From contig NZ_JALBGC010000005.1 of assembly GCF_022631375.1 (NCBI RefSeq), positions 1-64,000 of the forward strand: a stretch of DNA of 64,000 bases. Reading direction: 5' to 3'. How positions within the stretch are numbered: the stretch's first letter is position 1; each line of letters opens with the position of its first letter. The position numbers and the translations under genes are program-made. Below are positions 59,285-64,000 of the stretch, one piece after another. This DNA is from Hymenobacter cyanobacteriorum (lineage in GTDB: Bacteria > Bacteroidota > Bacteroidia > Cytophagales > Hymenobacteraceae). The notes under the pieces were generated by a model. That model did not search any database, was not told the origin of the DNA, and saw nothing but the letters and a program-made list of their open reading frames with translations.

Positions 59285-62200
59285 ATGCGTCCTTTTTCTC
59301 TCTTGGTTGCGTTGGTGGGGATGATAGCGGGGCTCGGGGCAGTTGCGCCAGCGCAGGCTCAAACCACCGTGCACGGTGTTATTAAGTGGAATGGCTACAC
59401 CGAGGTGACTTCCAAGGGCACCCGCCGCCAGAAAGTGCCAACCTTTGAGGAAGCCCGCACGGTGCTCGACGACCAGGTGGGCTGGTACAGCATGCGCCTG
59501 CGCGGGGCCGCCACACAGGGCGAACTGCTGAACCTAGTGTACGAGCCTTTTGCCCCGGCCGATGCCCGGCTGTTCGATGCCGCCCGCCTGCCCGCCGGCC
59601 CCGAGCCGCGCCTGAACACCGGCATCGAGATGAAGCAGCCCGTGACCTTTCTGAGCGTGCGTCCGGCTCGCCGTAATCCCCAGTCCGGCCAGCCCGAGCG
59701 CCTCGTGGCTTTCGACTACCGCTACCAGCCCGTGGCGGCCCGCACCACCGCCAATACGGCCCACGTGTACGGCCCCAATTCGGTGCTGGCCAGCGGCGAC
59801 TGGTTTAAAATCGGGGTGGCTGAAAGTGGGGTGTACAAGCTCGATAAAGCTGCCCTGAGCAAAATGGGGCTGAACGTGGCCAGCCTCAATCCCAAAAATT
59901 TTCACCTCTACGGCAACTCGATGGGGATTCTGCCCCAGCCCAACGCCACCAAGCGGCCCGACGACTTGGCCGAAAACAACATCCTGCTCGTCAACGACAA
60001 CGGCGACAACGCACTTGACGACAACGAATACTTTCTGTTTTATTCGCCAGGAGCTCATACCTGGGAGGCACAGGGCAGTGTATTCCGGCACCGCAACAAC
60101 ATCTACACCGATACTACCTACTACTTTATCGGAGCCAACAGCCGGGCCGGGCTGCGGGTGCCAACGGTAGCTGCTCTACCGGCGACGGGAGCTGCTACGG
60201 TCAGCACGTTCACCTACCGCGCTTTTCACGAGTACGACCTGTTGAACCTGATGCATTCGGGGCGCAACTGGGTGGGCGAGGGCTTCCGGGCCGGCGGGCA
60301 GCAGGATGTCACGTTTTCTGGAATTCCTGACCTCGTAGCAGGGGCACCGGTGCGCGTGTTTGCCTCGATGGTGGCCAGCTCGGCTACAAACAGTTTCTTC
60401 CAATTCGCCCTGAATGGCACAGCTCTGGGCAGTATTACGCTCGCCGCGCGCCCTAATTGCGAATATTGCGAAATCGCAATGACTGCAACGTCGACCCTGC
60501 AGGCTTCCCCAGCCAATCCTGGCAGCGAGCTGAAAGTAAGCCTGACGTATAACAGCCCGGATGCCAGCGCCAGCGGCTATCTCGACTATCTCGACCTGAA
60601 CGCTGAACGGCAGTTGCGCCTAAGCAGCGCGCAGCTGGAATTTCGTACCCTGGCCAACATTGCGCCCGGGGCCCGCAACCGCTACGTGCTGACGGGCACC
60701 ACGGCCACCACCCAAGTATGGGACGTGACCAATCCGCGCCAGGCCAAAGCCCAAACCCTCGATGCCGGGGCTTTCGTGGCCCCGGCCGATACGCTGCGTG
60801 AGTTTGTGGCCGTGGAGCGCGGCGGCGCCTTTGCCACCCCCCGCGCCTTCGGCAAAGTGCCCAACCAGAACCTGCACGCCCTCAACCTCGACCAGCGCCT
60901 CGACCTAGTGATTGTGACCGCGCCCGTGTTTCGGGCCCAGGCCCAGCGCCTGGCCGACCACCGCGCCCAGCACGACAACCTGCGCGCTGCCGTGGTGACG
61001 ACGACCGAGGTATACAACGAATATGGCTCGGGAGGGCAGGATGTGACGGCCATTCGCGACTTCATGAAGCAGGTGTATCAGCGCACCAACAAGCCCTACT
61101 TGCAGCTGTTGCTTTTTGGTGATGCGTCGTTCGATTACAAGTCGGACCCTTACAACAACAAGGACTTTGAACCAACCTGGTGGCGTGACCGGGTGCCGTT
61201 CAAGAGCGATGCCGATTTCGATAAGGCTAACCAGAACTACGTGCCTACCTACGAATCGCGCGAGTCGCTGCTTCCGTACAGCGGTGGGAGCAGGGCCAGC
61301 TATTCATCGGACGACTATTACGCTTTGCTTGACGACAATGAGGGCGAGTGGGACGAAGACTCGCCCGGCACTGAAATGCTCGACGTGGGCGTGGGCCGCC
61401 TGCCGGTGCGCCAGCCCAAAGGTGAGCTCACCAATACCGACCAGGCCCGAGCGATGGTTGACAAAGTGAAGAGCTACGATGCGGCGCCCGCCTATGGCAA
61501 GTGGCGCAACCGGATTACGATGGTGTCGGATGACGGCAATGGGGGCCTGTTTGTGGGGCCTGCGCCCGGCAAGCAGGGGTTCGATATTGGTTCGGAACTG
61601 ATGACCAGAATTGTTCAGACCAACCATCCGGAATATAATGTTCATAAAGTATATCTCGACCTGTACCCGCAGCTGGCGGTGGCGGCCGGGCAGCGCTCGC
61701 CGGCTGCCAGCCAGGCCATCGACCAGTCTATCGAGCAAGGGTCGTTAATTGTGAATTTCCTGGGTCACGGCGGCCCCAAAGGCTGGACTGATGAGCAGGT
61801 TTTGTCGAACGCTTCGGTTATGGGGCTGCGCAACACCAACAACCTTACGTTTCTGACCACCGGCACCTGCGACTTCAGCACCTACGACAATCCCGACTTC
61901 ACTTCGGCCGGCGAGCAGGTGCTTACCGACAACACGACCGGTGGCGCGGTGGGCTTGTTCACCACCACCCGGGTAGTCGATGCTTACCGCAATGCCAACC
62001 TCAACAAAGCGTACTTCAACCGGGTGTTGATGCCACTGGCCAACGGGCAGTACCCGGCCATTGGGACGGCTATTATGATGAGCAAGAATGACTACCCGGG
62101 CGCTGGGGTGCCGGGCGTCATCAACAACCGCAACTACACCCTGCTGGCCGACCCCAGCATGACGCTGGCTTACCCCCGGCAAACGGTGGTGCTGGACAGC

Positions 62201-63304
62201 GTGCGTCGCCGCGACCCCAAGGGCGCGTGGGTAACGGCCGACACGCTGCTGGCCCTGTCGCGGGTGCGCCTGCACGGCAAAGTGCTCAAAGGCGGTGTGC
62301 TGAGCAGCAACTTCACGGGCCGGGCGCAGGTAACCATCTACGACAAGCCGACGACGGTGATGACGCTGGGCGATGAGGCGACGGACAGAAACGACCCCGA
62401 TGACCCGGACGGCCCCCGGCCCGTGGAAGTGCAGGAAAGCATCATCTACGGCGGGCAGGCCGACGTGGTGAACGGACAATTCAGCCTGAGCTTCGTGGTG
62501 CCTAAGGACATCAACTACAATGTGGGCGTGGGTAAAATCAGCCTCTATGCCGCCGATGCCAGCCACGGCACCGATGCCAATGGCTACCAGCTACCCAAAG
62601 TAGGCGGAGCCTACAAGGGCGCACCCAGCGACACCAAGCCGCCGGAAATTAACCTGTTCATGGACAGTGAGCAATTTGCTTTCGGGGGGCTCACGGCTCA
62701 GAATACCACCTTGCTCGCAAAGCTGCAGGACGAAAGCGGCATCAACACCACCGGCGCGGGCATCGGGCACGACATCACGGCCATTCTCGACCACGACCCC
62801 ACCAAACTGCTGGTGCTAAACGATACGTATGTGGCCAACGTGGGCGACTTCACCACTGGCCGCGTAAACAACCCGTACAAGTCGCTGTCGGCCGGGCCGC
62901 ACTCGCTCACGCTCAAGGCCTGGGATACCTACAATAACTCGGCCGAGCGCACCATTGAATTTGTGGTGGCCCACGACGAAAAGCTGGCCCTCGACCATGT
63001 GCTGAACTACCCCAATCCGTTTGCCCACCATACCACGTTCTTTTTCGAGCACAACCAGGCCGGGGCCGAGCCCGACAACCTCGACGTGCAAGTGCAGATT
63101 TTTACGGTAGCCGGCCACTTGGTGCGCACCCTGAACACCAGTGTTGCCACCACCGATGGCTACTCGCGCAGCCTGAGCTGGGACGGCCGCGACGATTTCG
63201 ACGACCCGCTGGCCCGGGGCGTGTACGTGTACCGCCTCACGGTGCGCTCGCAGCGCACCCAAACCGTAGCTTCGAAGTACGACAAGCTCGTCATTCTCAA
63301 TTAA
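59285..63304 (+). CDS. porU: Type IX secretion system sortase PorU
   Basis: A 1339-residue secreted cysteine peptidase of family C25. PorU removes C-terminal sorting domains from cargo at the cell surface and links cargo to anionic LPS. Signal peptide ends near PAQAQ. The C25 domain has its catalytic His828 in NFLGHGGPKGW and Cys862 in TTGTCDFS, 34 residues apart as in gingipains. Preceding: VTTTEVYNEYGSGGQDVTAI; LFGDASFDYK. C-terminal part: VLNYPNPFAHHTTFFFEHN and an FlgD-like Ig domain, ending VASKYDKLVILN. porV follows 57 bases downstream, as usual. Confidence 0.93.
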   Translation: MRPFSLLVALVGMIAGLGAVAPAQAQTTVHGVIKWNGYTEVTSKGTRRQKVPTFEEARTVLDDQVGWYSMRLRGAATQGELLNLVYEPFAPADARLFDAARLPAGPEPRLNTGIEMKQPVTFLSVRPARRNPQSGQPERLVAFDYRYQPVAARTTANTAHVYGPNSVLASGDWFKIGVAESGVYKLDKAALSKMGLNVASLNPKNFHLYGNSMGILPQPNATKRPDDLAENNILLVNDNGDNALDDNEYFLFYSPGAHTWEAQGSVFRHRNNIYTDTTYYFIGANSRAGLRVPTVAALPATGAATVSTFTYRAFHEYDLLNLMHSGRNWVGEGFRAGGQQDVTFSGIPDLVAGAPVRVFASMVASSATNSFFQFALNGTALGSITLAARPNCEYCEIAMTATSTLQASPANPGSELKVSLTYNSPDASASGYLDYLDLNAERQLRLSSAQLEFRTLANIAPGARNRYVLTGTTATTQVWDVTNPRQAKAQTLDAGAFVAPADTLREFVAVERGGAFATPRAFGKVPNQNLHALNLDQRLDLVIVTAPVFRAQAQRLADHRAQHDNLRAAVVTTTEVYNEYGSGGQDVTAIRDFMKQVYQRTNKPYLQLLLFGDASFDYKSDPYNNKDFEPTWWRDRVPFKSDADFDKANQNYVPTYESRESLLPYSGGSRASYSSDDYYALLDDNEGEWDEDSPGTEMLDVGVGRLPVRQPKGELTNTDQARAMVDKVKSYDAAPAYGKWRNRITMVSDDGNGGLFVGPAPGKQGFDIGSELMTRIVQTNHPEYNVHKVYLDLYPQLAVAAGQRSPAASQAIDQSIEQGSLIVNFLGHGGPKGWTDEQVLSNASVMGLRNTNNLTFLTTGTCDFSTYDNPDFTSAGEQVLTDNTTGGAVGLFTTTRVVDAYRNANLNKAYFNRVLMPLANGQYPAIGTAIMMSKNDYPGAGVPGVINNRNYTLLADPSMTLAYPRQTVVLDSVRRRDPKGAWVTADTLLALSRVRLHGKVLKGGVLSSNFTGRAQVTIYDKPTTVMTLGDEATDRNDPDDPDGPRPVEVQESIIYGGQADVVNGQFSLSFVVPKDINYNVGVGKISLYAADASHGTDANGYQLPKVGGAYKGAPSDTKPPEINLFMDSEQFAFGGLTAQNTTLLAKLQDESGINTTGAGIGHDITAILDHDPTKLLVLNDTYVANVGDFTTGRVNNPYKSLSAGPHSLTLKAWDTYNNSAERTIEFVVAHDEKLALDHVLNYPNPFAHHTTFFFEHNQAGAEPDNLDVQVQIFTVAGHLVRTLNTSVATTDGYSRSLSWDGRDDFDDPLARGVYVYRLTVRSQRTQTVASKYDKLVILN

Positions 63305-63361
63305 TCTAATTTCCGCCTTTCTTTGCGCCCCGGCCGCGCCCTGGCCCCATTGTTTCCCCTT

Positions 63362-64000
63362 ATGCAAGTACTCGTTTCGCGTTCGCGCCTGGCCCTGGCG
63401 GCGGGCCTGCTGGCTTCGGCAGCCACGGCCCAGGCCCAGAATCAAGCCAACCCCCACACCATCACCACGGCAGTGCCCATCCTCACACTGGCCCCCGATG
63501 CCCGCTCGTCGGCCCTCGGCGATGCCGGGGTAGCTACCTCGCCCGATGCCAACGCCTCGTACTTCAACCCCGGCAAGCTGGGCTTCGTGCCCTACAAATA
63601 CTCGGTGGGCGTGTCGTATTCGCCCTGGCTGCGCAACATCACCGACGACATGAGCATTTCCTACCTGTCGGGCTACGGCAAAGTGGGGGCGCGCTCGGCA
63701 TTTGGGGCTTCGCTCATGTATTTCGACCTGGGCACCATCGACTACCGCACGGCCAACAACACGCCCTACGGCTCGTTCAGCCCCAAGGAGTATGCTTTTG
63801 CGGTGTCGTACGGCCTGCAGCTCACGGATAATCTGGGCGTGGGCGTGTCGGCCCGCTACATCCGCTCCAATCTGGTGGGGGCCATCAACGGCAACGATGC
63901 CAAACCCGGTAACGCGGCGGCCGTCGACCTGGGCATGTACTACCACAAGGACCTGACCGTGGGCACCGGCATCTACAACCTGGCGCTGGGCGCGGCCGTG
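63362..64000 (+). CDS. porV: Type IX secretion system outer-membrane protein PorV (LptO), 5' part
   Basis: The first 213 codons; the gene continues past the window. Signal peptide cleaved near AQAQ (residues 23-26). The mature part begins with the family pattern TITTAVPILTLAPDARSSAL and GDAGVATSPDANASYFNPGKL, then FadL-like barrel strands. PorV is a 14-strand outer-membrane barrel that shuttles cargo to PorU. Cotranscription with porU is likely. Confidence 0.92.
   Translation, partial: MQVLVSRSRLALAAGLLASAATAQAQNQANPHTITTAVPILTLAPDARSSALGDAGVATSPDANASYFNPGKLGFVPYKYSVGVSYSPWLRNITDDMSISYLSGYGKVGARSAFGASLMYFDLGTIDYRTANNTPYGSFSPKEYAFAVSYGLQLTDNLGVGVSARYIRSNLVGAINGNDAKPGNAAAVDLGMYYHKDLTVGTGIYNLALGAAV

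Overview
The window looks like part of a Hymenobacter-type chromosome (phylum Bacteroidota, order Cytophagales). Evidence for this: high G+C with strong codon bias; the phylum-type promoter motif (TTG, about 19-20 bases, then TAnnTTTG) in front of several genes; type IX secretion genes (porZ, porU, porV) together with a secreted protein carrying a matching C-terminal sorting domain; a NADH dehydrogenase cluster with a short NuoG; and families of intergenic palindromes. The genus is an inference. No phage, insertion sequence, CRISPR array or tRNA gene was recognised. Layout: (1) 1-141 is the 3' end of a 5S rRNA gene and its terminator, followed by rodA and a GT-C-like membrane protein. (2) 2849-5090 (minus) holds another multi-pass membrane protein and an uncharacterised Ala/Pro-rich protein; a small [2Fe-2S] ferredoxin and thymidine kinase follow on the plus strand. 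(3) 6305-9518 is porZ and recO, then four consecutive FKBP-type prolyl isomerase genes (minus, 9592-12812), a DHH phosphoesterase, and ndk. (4) 14644-20653 is a minus-strand stretch of single genes: nucleoside permease, old-yellow-enzyme reductase, a secreted orphan, superoxide dismutase, TadA and two secreted proteins. (5) aspS is followed by an A/T-rich orphan gene lying between two near-identical terminator hairpins, then a phytanoyl-CoA-dioxygenase-like gene. (6) 25124-33724 (minus) is nuoA-B-C-D-E-F-G-H-I-J with its own promoter and terminator; a related palindromic element sits at each of the last four gene junctions. (7) 33958-35914 is a soluble PAS histidine kinase with an overlapping single-domain response regulator, followed on the minus strand by P5C dehydrogenase, a small membrane protein, a dNMP-kinase-like protein, a YjjG-type phosphatase, a UbiA prenyltransferase, a cold-shock protein, IscX, a [2Fe-2S] ferredoxin and a Rossmann/DUF2520 protein. 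(8) 42941-45754 is a large type IX secretion substrate. (9) 46019-52901 (minus) is a cytochrome c maturation locus, ccmB-C-D-E and ccmF, whose E and F genes are separated by a secreted orphan and a HEPN/MNT toxin-antitoxin-like pair. (10) 53026-64000 holds a large propeller/barrel outer-membrane protein, a DAO-type oxidoreductase, an MBL hydrolase, pssA, porU (the type IX sortase) and the start of porV, which runs off the window. Functionally the window covers respiration (complex I, cytochrome c maturation), the outer face of type IX secretion (PorZ, PorU, PorV and one cargo), periplasmic folding, and nucleotide housekeeping. Much of the unusual content lies between genes, as inverted repeats of several families.
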